The translations under genes were made by a program, and so were the position numbers. From positions 124,001 to 188,000 of the forward strand of contig NZ_PHNT01000004.1 of NCBI RefSeq assembly GCF_002834145.1: 64,000 nucleotides of DNA. Direction: 5' to 3'. Source of the stretch: Roseovarius salinarum. Its GTDB lineage: Bacteria; Pseudomonadota; Alphaproteobacteria; Rhodobacterales; Rhodobacteraceae. Below the pieces are notes generated by a model. That model saw only the letters and a list, made by a program, of their open reading frames with translations, did not search any database and was not told the DNA's origin. Positions 26,086 to 35,626 of this stretch are shown piece by piece. Positions within the stretch are counted from its first letter, which is position 1. Every line of letters begins with the position of its first letter.

Positions 26086-27413
26086 AGACCGAATTCACCC
26101 AAGACCAGCTTGCGGACCCGGATTTCGCGCGCAGCAACCAGATCCTGCGCGCCTGTGTGCACTGCGGTTTCTGCACGGCGACCTGCCCGACGTACCAGGT
26201 GCTGGGCGACGAGCTCGATTCCCCGCGCGGGCGCATCTACCTCATGAAGGACATGCTGGAGAACGAGCGGGTTCCGGACGACAAGACGGTCACCCACATC
26301 GACCGCTGCCTTTCGTGCCTCGCCTGCATGACGACCTGCCCATCGGGCGTGCATTACATGCATCTCGTCGATCACGCCCGCACCTACATCGAGGAGAACT
26401 ACCGCCGCCCGCTGCGCGACCGCGCGCTGCGCTGGGTGCTGGCCAGGATCCTGCCCTATCCGGGGCGGTTCCGCCTGGCGCTGCTGGGGGCCAAGATCGG
26501 GCGGCCCTTCGCGCGGCTGATGCCGGACCCGCGGCTGCGCGCCATGCTCGAGATGGCGCCCAAGCGTATCCCGCCCGTCAGCCGCAACGACGACCCCCAG
26601 GTCTTCCCGGCGCAGGGCGAGCGGGTCAGGCGCGTGGCGCTTATGACCGGCTGCGCCCAACGCGCGCTGAACACCGACATCAACGATGCCACCATCCGGC
26701 TGCTCACCCGGCTGGGCTGCGAGGTGGTCGTCGCGCGCGGCGCCGGCTGCTGCGGGGCGCTCACGCACCACATGGGCAAGACGGATGAAAGCCACGCCAC
26801 GGCCGCGAAGAACATCCGCGCCTGGACGGCCGAGATGGACGGCGAAGGGCTGGACGCGATCGTCGTCAACACGTCGGGCTGCGGCACGACGGTGAAGGAT
26901 TACGGCCACATGTTCCGCACCGACGCGCTGGCAGAGGACGCCGCGCGCGTGTCCGGGATCGCGGTGGATGTCTCGGAGCTTCTGGCGCGGCTCGACCTGC
27001 CCGAAGGTCCGGACAAGGGGCTCAGGGTGGCCTACCACGCGGCCTGCTCGCTCCAGCACGGCCAGCAGATCAAGAAACATCCCAAGGACCTGCTCAAGCG
27101 CGCCGGCTTCTCGGTGGTGGAGCCCGCCGACAGCCACCTGTGCTGCGGTTCTGCCGGAACCTACAACCTGATGCAGCCCGCGATCTCCAAGCAGCTCAAG
27201 GACCGCAAGATTCGCACCATCGAGGCAAGGCAACCGGACGTGATCGCCGCCGGCAACATCGGTTGCATGATGCAGATCGGGCAGGGCACCGACGTGCCAA
27301 TGGTGCATACCGTCGAACTGCTGGACTGGGCGACCGGCGGGCCTGTGCCGCCCGCGCTGCAGGACCCCGACAAGCGCACCCCGCCGATCCCCGCGCTGCA
27401 CGATCACGCGTGA
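26082..27413 (+). CDS. glcF: Glycolate oxidase iron-sulfur subunit GlcF
   Basis: A 443-residue Fe-S protein with two [4Fe-4S] motifs at the N-terminus, CVHCGFCTATCP (about 24) and CLSCLACMTTCP (about 75). These are followed by two CCG domains (GCAQRALN, GAGCCGALTHHMG, then ACSLQHGQQ and CCGSAGTYN), as in GlcF and heterodisulfide reductase HdrB-like proteins. It carries electrons from GlcD/GlcE to the membrane quinone pool. Last gene of glcDEF; the ATG overlaps the glcE stop. Confidence 0.95.
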   Translation: MKTEFTQDQLADPDFARSNQILRACVHCGFCTATCPTYQVLGDELDSPRGRIYLMKDMLENERVPDDKTVTHIDRCLSCLACMTTCPSGVHYMHLVDHARTYIEENYRRPLRDRALRWVLARILPYPGRFRLALLGAKIGRPFARLMPDPRLRAMLEMAPKRIPPVSRNDDPQVFPAQGERVRRVALMTGCAQRALNTDINDATIRLLTRLGCEVVVARGAGCCGALTHHMGKTDESHATAAKNIRAWTAEMDGEGLDAIVVNTSGCGTTVKDYGHMFRTDALAEDAARVSGIAVDVSELLARLDLPEGPDKGLRVAYHAACSLQHGQQIKKHPKDLLKRAGFSVVEPADSHLCCGSAGTYNLMQPAISKQLKDRKIRTIEARQPDVIAAGNIGCMMQIGQGTDVPMVHTVELLDWATGGPVPPALQDPDKRTPPIPALHDHA

Positions 27414-27477
27414 CCCGCGCCGCAATTTCGCCCACAATGGCTGATAGTGGACGCGAAAGGCCATTCGAGGAGGGGTC

Positions 27478-28269
27478 ATGCGGCGCAGGTTTGTCCTTGC
27501 CTTCGCGGTTCTGGCGGCAATGGCGGTGCCGGCGAGCGGTGACAGCCGGTTGCAGCGCCTTGACACCGGGGACGACAGCCGCGGCTGGGAAGCCGTGGGC
27601 CGGCTCGATATCGACGGGCGCGGTTTCTGCACCGGCGCGCTGATCGCGCCGAAGCTCGTGCTGACGGCCGCGCATTGCCTGTACGACCGCGCCACGGGCC
27701 AGCGGATCGAGGGCGGGCGAATCGAGTTCCTGGCCGGCTGGCGCAACGGGCGCGCCGCGGCCTATCGCGTGGTGCGACGGGCGGTGGTGCACCCCGGCTA
27801 CGCGTTCGACACCGAGGCGTCGGCCGACCGCGTGCGCAACGACGTCGCCCTGCTTGAACTTCACCACCCCATTCGAAACACCCGCGTGACACCCTTCGCC
27901 ACGGACACGCGGCCGCGCCGCGGCCAGCGGATCGGCGTCGTCAGCTATGCCCATGACCGGGCCGAGGCGCCGTCGCTGCAACAGGTCTGCGACGTGATGG
28001 CCCGCCAGGAGGGCGTGCTGGTCACCTCATGCGACGTGGATTTCGGGGCCTCGGGCGCGCCGATCTTCAGTTTCGAGAACGGCCGCCCGCGCGTGATTTC
28101 GGTGGTGTCGGCCAAGGCCCGGATGGACGGTCGGCGGGTGTCGCTTGGCACGCAGCTCGAAGCGCCGCTCGCCGTGCTGAGGCGGAAACTGGCGGACGAG
28201 GCGGACGGATTCGCGAAACCGGGCGAACCTGGCCGCCGCGACACCGGTGCGAAGTTCGAACGACCATGA
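27478..28269 (+). CDS. Exported trypsin-like serine peptidase, copy 1
   Basis: A 263-residue precursor with signal peptide MRRRFVLAFAVLAAMAVPASG. It has a trypsin fold with the triad His in LTAAHC (about residue 65), Asp in NDVALLEL (about 123) and Ser in FGASGAPIF (about 192), and Cys pairs as in secreted trypsins. The tail ends GAKFERP. The ATG at 27478 follows GAGGAGGGG. The next gene overlaps it by ATGA and encodes a close paralogue with the same tail, so the pair is a tandem duplication expressed together. Its substrate is unknown; the periplasm or outside is the likely site. Confidence 0.87.
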   Translation: MRRRFVLAFAVLAAMAVPASGDSRLQRLDTGDDSRGWEAVGRLDIDGRGFCTGALIAPKLVLTAAHCLYDRATGQRIEGGRIEFLAGWRNGRAAAYRVVRRAVVHPGYAFDTEASADRVRNDVALLELHHPIRNTRVTPFATDTRPRRGQRIGVVSYAHDRAEAPSLQQVCDVMARQEGVLVTSCDVDFGASGAPIFSFENGRPRVISVVSAKARMDGRRVSLGTQLEAPLAVLRRKLADEADGFAKPGEPGRRDTGAKFERP

Positions 28270-29072
28270 TCCGCGCGGTGCTGCTGACCGCGGCCCTGAT
28301 CGCTGGGGTCGGCCCGGCGACGGCGGGCAGCGAACTCATGCGTCTGACGCAGCGCGACGACCTGTTCGGGTGGGAGGCCGTTGGCCGCCTCGACATCGCC
28401 GGCGCCGGGTATTGCACCGGTGTCCTCATTGCCCCCGACGAGGTGCTCACGGCGGCACATTGCGTCCACGGTGACCCGTCCGGGCCGGTGGAGGCGGGTG
28501 ACGTGACCTTCAAGGCGGGGCTGCGCGACGGCGAAAGCATCGCCCGCCGCGGCATTGCCAGAGTCGCGGTGCACCCGGCCCACGATCCGTCCCGGCCGGC
28601 GAGCCTCGAGACCATCCGCCATGACGTGGCGCTGCTCAAGCTCGACAACGCGATCCCGGCCGCCACGGCCGCGCCGTTCGCCCTGCATGATGGTGCCACC
28701 GGCGCCGGCCGCGTCAGCGTCGTCTCATACGGGCGAGGGCGGGACGCGGCCCTGTCGTGGCAACGCGATTGCGGTATCGTGGCGCGCGGCGAGGGGGTGA
28801 TCGCCTTCGATTGCGACGTCACCTTCGGGTCGTCGGGTGCGCCGGTCTTCGTGCGCACCCGGACCCGGGCCCGCATCCTGTCGCTGGTCAGCGGCGGTGT
28901 CGACTCCGAGGGGCGGCCGCTGGCCTATGGCATGGAATTGCCGGGGGCGGTGGCCGCGCTTCGGCACGCCCTGCGGACGACGCCGGGCCCGGCCGCGCAA
29001 TCCGGCGGCTTCAGGCGCGAACGCGTGGGCAGCGGCGCGCGGGCCTCCGGGGCGAAATTCGCCAAGCCCTGA
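28266..29072 (+). CDS. Exported trypsin-like serine peptidase, copy 2
   Basis: A 268-residue paralogue of the preceding gene, with a signal peptide (MIRAVLLTAALIAGVGPATAG), the shared segments GWEAVGRLDI and CTGVLIAP, and the triad His in LTAAHC, Asp in HDVALLKL and Ser in FGSSGAPVF. The C-terminus ends GAKFAKP, matching copy 1. It starts within the stop codon of copy 1 (ATGA). The pairing suggests two proteases with different substrate pockets rather than simple dosage, because the loops near the substrate pocket differ. Confidence 0.87.
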   Translation: MIRAVLLTAALIAGVGPATAGSELMRLTQRDDLFGWEAVGRLDIAGAGYCTGVLIAPDEVLTAAHCVHGDPSGPVEAGDVTFKAGLRDGESIARRGIARVAVHPAHDPSRPASLETIRHDVALLKLDNAIPAATAAPFALHDGATGAGRVSVVSYGRGRDAALSWQRDCGIVARGEGVIAFDCDVTFGSSGAPVFVRTRTRARILSLVSGGVDSEGRPLAYGMELPGAVAALRHALRTTPGPAAQSGGFRRERVGSGARASGAKFAKP

Positions 29073-29088
29073 GGGCACCCGCCCGGAT

Positions 29089-29118
29089 CTTGAAACGGGA
29101 ATCGGTCCTTCCCAAATT
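29089..29118 (+). promoter_or_regulatory. Candidate sigma-32 (RpoH) promoter of hsp20
   Basis: CTTGAAA at 29089-29095 exactly matches the -35 of the heat-shock sigma factor. After 14 bases comes TCCCAAAT (29110-29117), close to the -10 CCCCATnT. It lies about 100 bp before the Hsp20 start and overlaps no gene. Inference from consensus only. Confidence 0.6.
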
Positions 29119-29214
29119 GCAGAGGCCCCGGCGCCGCCCGCGCGGGCCGGGGACTTGGCCTGTCCCGACCGGGAAGGCACATGAACCGTTATCGCTCATG
29201 AAGGAGGATGACTC

Positions 29215-29685
29215 ATGCGTAACTTCGATCTTGCCCCGCTGTACCGGGCAACCGTGGGCTTTGACCAGATCGCCGACATGATGGACCGTGTCCTGGCAAA
29301 CGATGTCGGCCAGCCCGGCTATCCCCCCTACAACATCGAGAAGACCGCCGATGATGCCTACCGCATCTCGATCGCGGTGGCCGGGTTCGCCGCGTCCGAC
29401 CTGTCGGTCGAGGTGAAGGAGGGGCAACTCGTCGTCTCGGCACGCAAGGCCGGCGAGGACGAAAACAAGACCTACCTGCATCGCGGCATCGCCACGCGCG
29501 CCTTCGAGCGCAAGTTCCAGTTGGCCGACTACGTGCGCGTGACCGGCGCGACGCACGCCGACGGCATGCTGCACATCGACCTGGTGCGCGAGGTGCCCGA
29601 GGCGCTCAAGCCTCGCCGGATCGAGATCGCCAAGGGCGACGAGGCGAGCGAGACCGACGTGGTCGACGCCAAGGCGGTGAACTGA
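29215..29685 (+). CDS. Small heat shock protein, Hsp20/IbpA family
   Basis: A 156-residue alpha-crystallin-domain chaperone that holds unfolded proteins for refolding. It starts MRNFDLAPLYRATVGFDQ, as IbpA-type proteins do. The crystallin domain spans about 35-130 (YPPYNIEKTADDAYRISIAVAGF, then GQLVVSARK, YLHRGIATRAFERKF and GMLHIDLVREVPE). A C-terminal tail with KPRRIEI supplies the IxI-type contact. AAGGAGGA lies before the ATG. It is probably heat-induced through the RpoH-like promoter at 29089, and a strong terminator follows at 29753. Confidence 0.94.
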   Translation: MRNFDLAPLYRATVGFDQIADMMDRVLANDVGQPGYPPYNIEKTADDAYRISIAVAGFAASDLSVEVKEGQLVVSARKAGEDENKTYLHRGIATRAFERKFQLADYVRVTGATHADGMLHIDLVREVPEALKPRRIEIAKGDEASETDVVDAKAVN

Positions 29686-29752
29686 TCCCGCCAAGCGCGC
29701 GGCCGGGCCGCCCGGGCGCTCCGGCCGCATGACACACTGGAAAGCGATCGGC

Positions 29753-29778
29753 GGCCGGCCCGCGCGGGCCGGCCTTTT
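29753..29778 (+). terminator. Rho-independent terminator after hsp20
   Basis: Perfect 9-bp GC stem GGCCGGCCC, loop GCGC, GGGCCGGCC, followed by TTTT. It lies 68 bp after the hsp20 stop and ends before the next gene, so it isolates the heat-shock unit. Confidence 0.85.
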
Positions 29779-29831
29779 ACGTTGCCTTTCGGGCTTTCGG
29801 CCGGCGCCCGGATGGGGCAATCTGCCCGGGC

Positions 29832-30338
29832 ATGACCCCGCGCGATCTTGTCCTCACGCCCAGTGGCCTGCGGTTTCGCGGGCGGACCTATCCCTGTGCG
29901 ATCGGCAGGGGCGGTATCTCGCGGGCCAAACGCGAAGGGGACGGGGCCACGCCGGCGGGTGTCCACCGCATCGTGGGCCTGCTCTACCGGCCCGACCGCA
30001 TGGCGCGGCCCACCAACTGGGCCGTGCCGCTGCGGCCGGGCGATCTGTGGTCGGACGACCCGCGCGACCCGGACTACAACCTGATGGTGCGCGCGCCGCA
30101 CGGGTTCGGGCACGAGCGGATGCGCCGGGCCGACCCGCTTTACGACCTCGTGCTGGTGACCGACTGGAACTGGCCCCGCGCCGTGGCCGGGCGCGGTTCA
30201 TGCATCTTCATCCACCAGTGGCGGCGTCCGGGATGCCCCACAGAAGGCTGCATCGCCCTGCGCCGCGACCACCTGGGCGCCATCGCGCGCGGGCTGGACC
30301 ATGAAAGCCGGCTGATCGTGCCGTGCCTCGGGCGCTAG
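29832..30338 (+). CDS. L,D-transpeptidase (YkuD-type) family protein
   Basis: A 168-residue protein with the YkuD catalytic block IHQWRRPGCPTEGCIALRRD (about 131-150), holding the His and the nucleophile Cys in the TEGCIAL motif. The family crosslinks peptidoglycan or attaches proteins to it. No signal peptide or membrane anchor is visible from this ATG (N-terminus MTPRDLVLTPSG), which is odd for a cell-wall enzyme. An upstream start is unlikely because the terminator lies just ahead. Small cytosol-like YkuD proteins are common in alphaproteobacteria and their export route is unclear. The 3' end overlaps yggS by four bases on the opposite strand. Confidence 0.82.
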   Translation: MTPRDLVLTPSGLRFRGRTYPCAIGRGGISRAKREGDGATPAGVHRIVGLLYRPDRMARPTNWAVPLRPGDLWSDDPRDPDYNLMVRAPHGFGHERMRRADPLYDLVLVTDWNWPRAVAGRGSCIFIHQWRRPGCPTEGCIALRRDHLGAIARGLDHESRLIVPCLGR

Positions 30339-30988
30339 CCCTCGTCGCGTTCGCCGAAGATCGCGCTGCCCACGCGCACATGGGTGGCACCCTGCGCGAT
30401 GGCGCGTTCGAAATCGCCGCTCATGCCCATCGACAGCCCCTCCAGCCCGTTGCGCGCGGCCAGCTTGGCCAGCAGCGCGAAGTGCAGCGCGGGTTCCTCG
30501 TCCACCGGCGGGATGCACATCAAGCCGCGCACCGGCAGATCGAGCTGCCGGCACTCCGCGACGAAGGCATCGGTATCCGTCGGCGCGATACCGGCCTTCT
30601 GCGGTTCCTCGCCGGTGTTCACCTGGATGAACAGGTCGGGGCAGTGCCCTTCCTCCTGTGCCAGCCGCGCGAGCGTGCGCGCCAGCTTGGGCCGGTCGAG
30701 CGAATGGATGGCCTGGAAAAGCCCCAGCGCCGTGCGGGCCTTGTTCGTCTGCAAGGGGCCGACGAGGTGCAGCTCGATGCCGCCGAACCGGTCGCGAAAG
30801 CCCGGCCACTTGGCTTCGGCCTCCTGCACGCGGTTTTCGCCGAAGCAGCGGTGGCCTTGCTCCAGAACGGCCTCGACGCGGGCATCGGGCTGCTTCTTCG
30901 AGACGGCGATCAGCGTCACGCTGCCCGCCGCACGGCCGGCTTCCGCCTCGGCCGCGGCGATGCGTTGCGTGATCTCGGCAAGCCCCAT
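30335..30988 (-). CDS. YggS/PLPBP family PLP-homeostasis protein
   Basis: A 217-residue PLP-binding protein with a single alanine-racemase-like TIM barrel. The PLP lysine is in LIAVSKKQP (about residue 31). Other family marks are FGENRVQEAEAK, HLVGPLQTNKA, FIQVNTGEEPQKAG and SMGMSGDFERAI, then VRVGSAIFG. It buffers PLP and affects amino-acid metabolism rather than catalysing a known reaction. The ATG at 30988 gives the full family N-terminus. It is convergent with the L,D-transpeptidase. Confidence 0.93.
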   Translation of the reverse strand: MGLAEITQRIAAAEAEAGRAAGSVTLIAVSKKQPDARVEAVLEQGHRCFGENRVQEAEAKWPGFRDRFGGIELHLVGPLQTNKARTALGLFQAIHSLDRPKLARTLARLAQEEGHCPDLFIQVNTGEEPQKAGIAPTDTDAFVAECRQLDLPVRGLMCIPPVDEEPALHFALLAKLAARNGLEGLSMGMSGDFERAIAQGATHVRVGSAIFGERDEG

Positions 30989-31140
30989 TTTCGTCTCCTC
31001 TCACGGGTTTCCGCGGGCGCGGCACGTTTTGGCAGGATTCCACGCATGCCGCAACGCGACGGGGCGCGGCCCGCAAATTCCTTGCTCCACCCAGCCGCGT
31101 TGGATAGTAGGAAGGAAAGCCAACGTCCCAAGGTATCAAG

Positions 31141-31614
31141 ATGCACCTTTCCGCGAAGAAGGCAATTTCCACCATCGCACTTCTGGGGGTGCTCGCGGCC
31201 TGCGGCGGCCAGCGCGACAATCTCGAACCCAGCGACGGTGGCCAGAACGATCCCAGCCAGGCCGGCCGGCCCGAGGGCAGCCTGCTCGATGCGCTGGGGT
31301 TCGGTGACAAGAATCCCGGCGTGAAGGTCAACCGGTTCCTGTGGCAGGCGTCGCTGGACGTTCTCGATTTCCTGCCGGTCGAGGCGGCCGATCCCTTCAC
31401 CGGCGTCATCTCTACCGGATACGGCACGCCGCCGGGCGGCGGCCGGGCCTATCGCGCGACGGTGTTGATCAAGGATCCGGCGCTGGACGCCCGGTCGTTG
31501 AACGTGGCGCTTCAGACGCGCCGTGGCCCGGTGGCCGAAAGCACGCGTCGCGAGATCGAGGACGCGATCCTTGGCCGCGCGCGGCAGTTGCGTATCGAGG
31601 CCGGCCGTTTCTGA
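31141..31614 (+). CDS. DUF3576 lipoprotein
   Basis: A 157-residue lipoprotein. The signal ends in the lipobox LAAC (about residue 20), with lipid on Cys and then a Gly/Asp/Gln linker. The body matches DUF3576: ALGFGDKNPGVKVNRFLWQASLDVLDFLPVEAADPFTGVI in pieces, then RATVLIKDPALDARSLNVAL. The family is alphaproteobacterial and of unknown function, probably on the outer membrane. Leader AGGTATCAAG gives a modest ribosome site. It is convergent with the glycosyltransferase. Confidence 0.87.
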   Translation: MHLSAKKAISTIALLGVLAACGGQRDNLEPSDGGQNDPSQAGRPEGSLLDALGFGDKNPGVKVNRFLWQASLDVLDFLPVEAADPFTGVISTGYGTPPGGGRAYRATVLIKDPALDARSLNVALQTRRGPVAESTRREIEDAILGRARQLRIEAGRF

Positions 31615-31633
31615 CCCTCGGGCGCGGCCCGTC

Positions 31634-32869
31634 CTAGTCCATGACGTCGCTTACCCAATCCAGTTGACGCGGCAGGCAGACGGTGCGCAGGTCGTAGTCG
31701 CGGATCATCAGGTCGCGCGCGGCCGCGCCAAGGGCCGCGCGTGCCCCGGCGTCGTCGAGCAGGGCGCAGACCTCGCCCACCAGCGCGTCGCCGTCGAAGA
31801 AACCCACCAGCCGGCCCGTGTGGTCGTGGTCGATGACCTCGCGCACCGGGGCGGTGTCGCTGGCCACGACGGCCGCGCCGCAGCTCATCGCCTCCAGCAG
31901 GCTCCAGCTCAGGACGAAGGGGTAGGTCAGGTAGACGTGCACCCGGGCGACCTGAAGCAGCGACAGGAAATCGTCATAGGCGATACGGCCGACGAAATGC
32001 ACGCGCGCCCAGTCGTCATCGGGAATCCGGTCGCGCACCTCGTCGATGAAGATCTGCTTCCACGTCCGGCCCTTCGGCGGGCGTGCGCCGTAGCTGACCT
32101 CGTCGCCACCGACGATCACGATCTGCGCGCCCGGACGGTCCTGCAGAAGCCTGGGCAGGGCGCGCATGAACACGTGGTACCCGCGGTAGGGCTCAAGGTT
32201 GCGGTTGACGAAGGTGATGACCTCGTCGTCGCGTGTCAGCACGGTATCCTCCGACAGGGCGAAGCGCGCCTGCCGCTCGGGTCTTGCCCGTCGCGTGTCG
32301 ATGCCATCGTGGATGACCGTGATCTTGTCGCGAATCTCGGGCGGGAAGGTGTCGGCCTGGAACCGGGTCGGGCTGAGCCCGGCGTGCGCGTGCGGGAAAT
32401 GCAGGTGGTTGTTGAGGTTCTTCATGCGGATGCGCAGCGCCTCGGCCAGCCCGGGCGGGTCGTCGAACTCCGGATCGAAACCCAGGTGCGGGTAATCGGC
32501 GTGGTGGTAGAGTTCGCAGTAGAGCGCCATGCGCGCCTGCGGCCAGAGATCGCGCAGGAACATCGCCTCGCCCCAGCCCGGGTGCGCCACGATCAGGTCG
32601 GGGGCATAGCCATCATCCTTGAGCCGCTGCGCGGCGCGGAAACAGGCCTCGGCCCGCGTGACCTTGGTGTCGAGGTCGATGAGCCACGGGTGCACGTTCT
32701 GCCCCGACCGCTCCGGCAGGCGATAGGGAAAAACCTGCACCCCCTTCCATGTCGCGGGCTTGTCGACGCGCAGCGTGAGCGACCGGCAATCGTGCCCGGC
32801 CTGCGCCAGCGCCGGCGCGAGGTGCTTGAACTGCCCCGGGAAGTTCTGGTGGATGAAAAGGATCTTCAT
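31634..32869 (-). CDS. Glycosyltransferase family 4 (GT-B) protein
   Basis: A 411-residue GT-B fold enzyme. The N-terminus MKILFIHQNFPGQFKHLAPAL is the acceptor-domain start. The donor domain holds EAMSCGAAVVASDTAPVREV (about 330-349), the E-x7-E nucleotide-sugar motif of retaining GT4 enzymes, followed by GRLVGFFDGDAL. No signal peptide or membrane helix is present. It probably adds a sugar to a surface glycan or lipid. The gene is single, with no polysaccharide cluster around it, so the acceptor is unknown. Confidence 0.86.
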   Translation of the reverse strand: MKILFIHQNFPGQFKHLAPALAQAGHDCRSLTLRVDKPATWKGVQVFPYRLPERSGQNVHPWLIDLDTKVTRAEACFRAAQRLKDDGYAPDLIVAHPGWGEAMFLRDLWPQARMALYCELYHHADYPHLGFDPEFDDPPGLAEALRIRMKNLNNHLHFPHAHAGLSPTRFQADTFPPEIRDKITVIHDGIDTRRARPERQARFALSEDTVLTRDDEVITFVNRNLEPYRGYHVFMRALPRLLQDRPGAQIVIVGGDEVSYGARPPKGRTWKQIFIDEVRDRIPDDDWARVHFVGRIAYDDFLSLLQVARVHVYLTYPFVLSWSLLEAMSCGAAVVASDTAPVREVIDHDHTGRLVGFFDGDALVGEVCALLDDAGARAALGAAARDLMIRDYDLRTVCLPRQLDWVSDVMD

Positions 32870-33046
32870 GCGCCGTTCCGCCGTTCCGCGCCGCTGTCCG
32901 CCAGCTGATATGGCGTGTCGCGTTTATAGGCGCTTACCCGCGTCCCGCAACAGATGGCATTTTTGCCCGCCGCCTCTGGATTCCGCGCGGCACCCGGCCT
33001 ATCACCGGCGCTGAGACGAGAAACCACCACGAAGGGGTTGCCGCCC

Positions 33047-35626
33047 ATGTCGCGCTATTCCGCCGCCGCGATCGAAACGAAATGGCAGGAGGCCTGGACC
33101 GACGCCGGGATCTTCCGCGCCAGTCGCAGCGAGGACCGGCCCAAGTACTACGTGCTGGAAATGTTCCCCTATCCCTCGGGGCGCATCCACATGGGGCACG
33201 TGCGCAACTACACGATGGGCGACCTGATCGCGCGCTACAAGCTGGCCACCGGCCACAACGTGCTGCACCCGATGGGCTGGGACGCCTTCGGCATGCCCGC
33301 CGAGAACGCGGCGATGGAAAAGGGCGGCCATCCCAGGGAATGGACCTATTCCAACATCGCGGACATGCGCGAGCAGATGAAGCCGTTGGGCCTGTCCATC
33401 GACTGGAGCCGCGAATTCGCGACCTGCGACCCGGAGTATTACGGCCAGCAGCAGGCGCTGTTCATCGACTTCCTGGAAAAGGGCCTCGTCTATCGCAAGA
33501 ACGCGGTGGTCAACTGGGACCCGGTCGACATGACCGTGCTGGCCAACGAGCAGGTCGAGAACGGCCGCGGCTGGCGGTCCGGCGCGCTGGTGGAGCGGCG
33601 CGAGCTGACACAGTGGTTCTTCCGCATCTCCGATTTCGCCGAGGACCTGCTCGACGCGCTTGAGGGCCTCGACGACTGGCCGGCGAAGGTCAAGACGATG
33701 CAGGCCAACTGGATCGGCCGGTCGCGCGGGCTGCAGTTCGCCTTCGACGTGATCGACGGCCCCGAGGGCCACGGCGAGATCGAGGTCTACACCACCCGGC
33801 CCGACACGCTGATGGGCGCGAGCTTCATCGGCGTCTCGCCCGATCACCCGCTGGCGCGGCAGCTCGAGCAGGACGACGCCGGGCTGGCCGCCTTCAACGC
33901 CGAATGCCGCCGGATGGGCACCAGCGAGGAGGAGCTGGAGAAGGCCGAGAAGAAGGGCCATGACACCGGACTGCGGGTGCGTCACCCCTTCGACGACAGC
34001 TGGGAGCTGCCGGTCTACGTCGCCAACTTCATCCTGATGGACTATGGCACCGGGGCGATTTTCGGCTGCCCCGCGCACGACCAGCGCGACCTCGATTTCG
34101 CGCGCAAGTATGGCCTGCCGGTGATGGACACCTTCGTGCCCGCCGACCCGCCGGAGGGCTTCACCCGCCCCGAGGCCGGCGGCCCCGCCTACGTGCCGCC
34201 CAAGTCCGAAACGGTGCGCTACGTCCGCCCCGTCACGGGCGGGGAGATGCAGACCGGCGACGACGCGGTCGACGCCGCGATCGCGCACTGCGAATCCCGC
34301 GGCGTGGGCCGCGGCGTGACGAACTACCGCCTGCGCGACTGGGGGCTCTCGCGCCAGCGCTACTGGGGTTGCCCGATCCCCGTGGTGCACTGCGACAGCT
34401 GCGGCGTGGTGCCCGAGCGCAAGGAGAACCTGCCCATCACCCTGCCTGACGACGTGGCCTTCGACCAGCCGGGCAACCCGCTCGACCGTCACCCGACGTG
34501 GCGCGACGTGCCCTGCCCGAACTGCGGGGCGCCCGCGCGGCGCGAAACCGACACGATGGATACCTTCGTGGACAGCTCGTGGTATTTCGTGCGCTTCACC
34601 GCGCCGCGCGCCGTGACGCCCACCGATCTGGATGACGCGACATACTGGATGAACGTCGACCAGTACATCGGCGGGATCGAGCACGCGATCCTGCACCTCT
34701 TGTATTCCCGCTTCTTCGCCCGGGCGATGCAGATCTGCGGCCACCTGCCCGAGAAATGCCGCGAGCCCTTCGACGCGCTGTTCACGCAGGGGATGGTGAC
34801 GCACGCGATCTACGTCAGCCGCGACGAGAACGACCGGCCTGTCTATCATTTCCCCGACGACGTGGAGGTGCACGAAAGCGGGGCGCGGCTGGGCGCGACG
34901 GGAGAGCCGGTGGAAATCGTCCCGTCCGCCAAGATGTCGAAATCAAAGAAGAACGTCGTCGACCCGGTCAGCATCATCGAACGCTTCGGCGCCGACACCG
35001 CGCGCTGGTTCGTGCTGTCCGACAGCCCGCCGGAGCGCGACGTGGAGTGGACCGACGCCGGCGCCGAGGCCGCGCACAAGCACCTGAGCCGCGTCTACCG
35101 CCTTGTTTCCGAGATCGCGCGGATGCCCGCCGGCGCGGGCACGGCTGAGGCAGACGACACCCTGCTGCGCGAGATGCACCGCGCCATCCACGACGTCACC
35201 GGCGGGGTCGACTCCTTCGGGTTCAACGCCGCGATCGCGCGGCTCTATGCCTTCACCAACGCGCTGGCCAAGTCCGAGGCGGGCGGCGACGCCAAGCGGC
35301 AGGCCGCGCGCACGCTGGCGCAGCTGATGGCGCCGATGACGCCGCACCTGTCCGAGGAGCTTTGGACGATGCTGGGCGGCGAGGGTCTCGTCGCCACCGC
35401 CGCCTGGCCGCGGGCTGACGAGGCGATGCTGGTCGACGAAAGCGTCACCCTTCCGGTGCAGATCAACGGCAAGCGGCGCACCGAGATCCGCGTGCCGCGC
35501 GACATGGACAAGGCGGAGGTTGAAAAATCGGCGCTGGCCACCGATGCTGTGACCAAGGCGCTGGACGGGGCCCAGCCCAGGAAGGTCATCGTCGTCCCCG
35601 GTCGGATCGTCAATGTCGTCATTTGA
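33047..35626 (+). CDS. leuS: Leucyl-tRNA synthetase
   Basis: An 859-residue class I synthetase. The HIGH site is [11 protein letters not shown] (about 44-54) and KMSKS is in [13 protein letters not shown] (about 628). The CP1 editing domain is between ([14 protein letters not shown], with the CP1 Asp region FNAECRRMG). The C-terminus has the anticodon-binding helical domain and the tail [15 protein letters not shown]. The ATG at 33047 gives the standard start [14 protein letters not shown]; an in-frame ATG at 32954 is rejected. The last 14 bases overlap lptE, so leuS-lptE-holA form one operon. Confidence 0.97.
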   Translation: MSRYSAAAIETKWQEAWTDAGIFRASRSEDRPKYYVLEMFPYPSGRIHMGHVRNYTMGDLIARYKLATGHNVLHPMGWDAFGMPAENAAMEKGGHPREWTYSNIADMREQMKPLGLSIDWSREFATCDPEYYGQQQALFIDFLEKGLVYRKNAVVNWDPVDMTVLANEQVENGRGWRSGALVERRELTQWFFRISDFAEDLLDALEGLDDWPAKVKTMQANWIGRSRGLQFAFDVIDGPEGHGEIEVYTTRPDTLMGASFIGVSPDHPLARQLEQDDAGLAAFNAECRRMGTSEEELEKAEKKGHDTGLRVRHPFDDSWELPVYVANFILMDYGTGAIFGCPAHDQRDLDFARKYGLPVMDTFVPADPPEGFTRPEAGGPAYVPPKSETVRYVRPVTGGEMQTGDDAVDAAIAHCESRGVGRGVTNYRLRDWGLSRQRYWGCPIPVVHCDSCGVVPERKENLPITLPDDVAFDQPGNPLDRHPTWRDVPCPNCGAPARRETDTMDTFVDSSWYFVRFTAPRAVTPTDLDDATYWMNVDQYIGGIEHAILHLLYSRFFARAMQICGHLPEKCREPFDALFTQGMVTHAIYVSRDENDRPVYHFPDDVEVHESGARLGATGEPVEIVPSAKMSKSKKNVVDPVSIIERFGADTARWFVLSDSPPERDVEWTDAGAEAAHKHLSRVYRLVSEIARMPAGAGTAEADDTLLREMHRAIHDVTGGVDSFGFNAAIARLYAFTNALAKSEAGGDAKRQAARTLAQLMAPMTPHLSEELWTMLGGEGLVATAAWPRADEAMLVDESVTLPVQINGKRRTEIRVPRDMDKAEVEKSALATDAVTKALDGAQPRKVIVVPGRIVNVVI

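Noticed and set aside
29180-29214. RNA thermometer (ROSE-like) covering the hsp20 ribosome site
   Set aside because: Only a 4-bp TCAT/ATGA pair encloses the site and no multi-hairpin leader was seen; too weak to claim.
33002-34873. 623-codon minus-strand frame
   Set aside because: Antisense to leuS; no domain.
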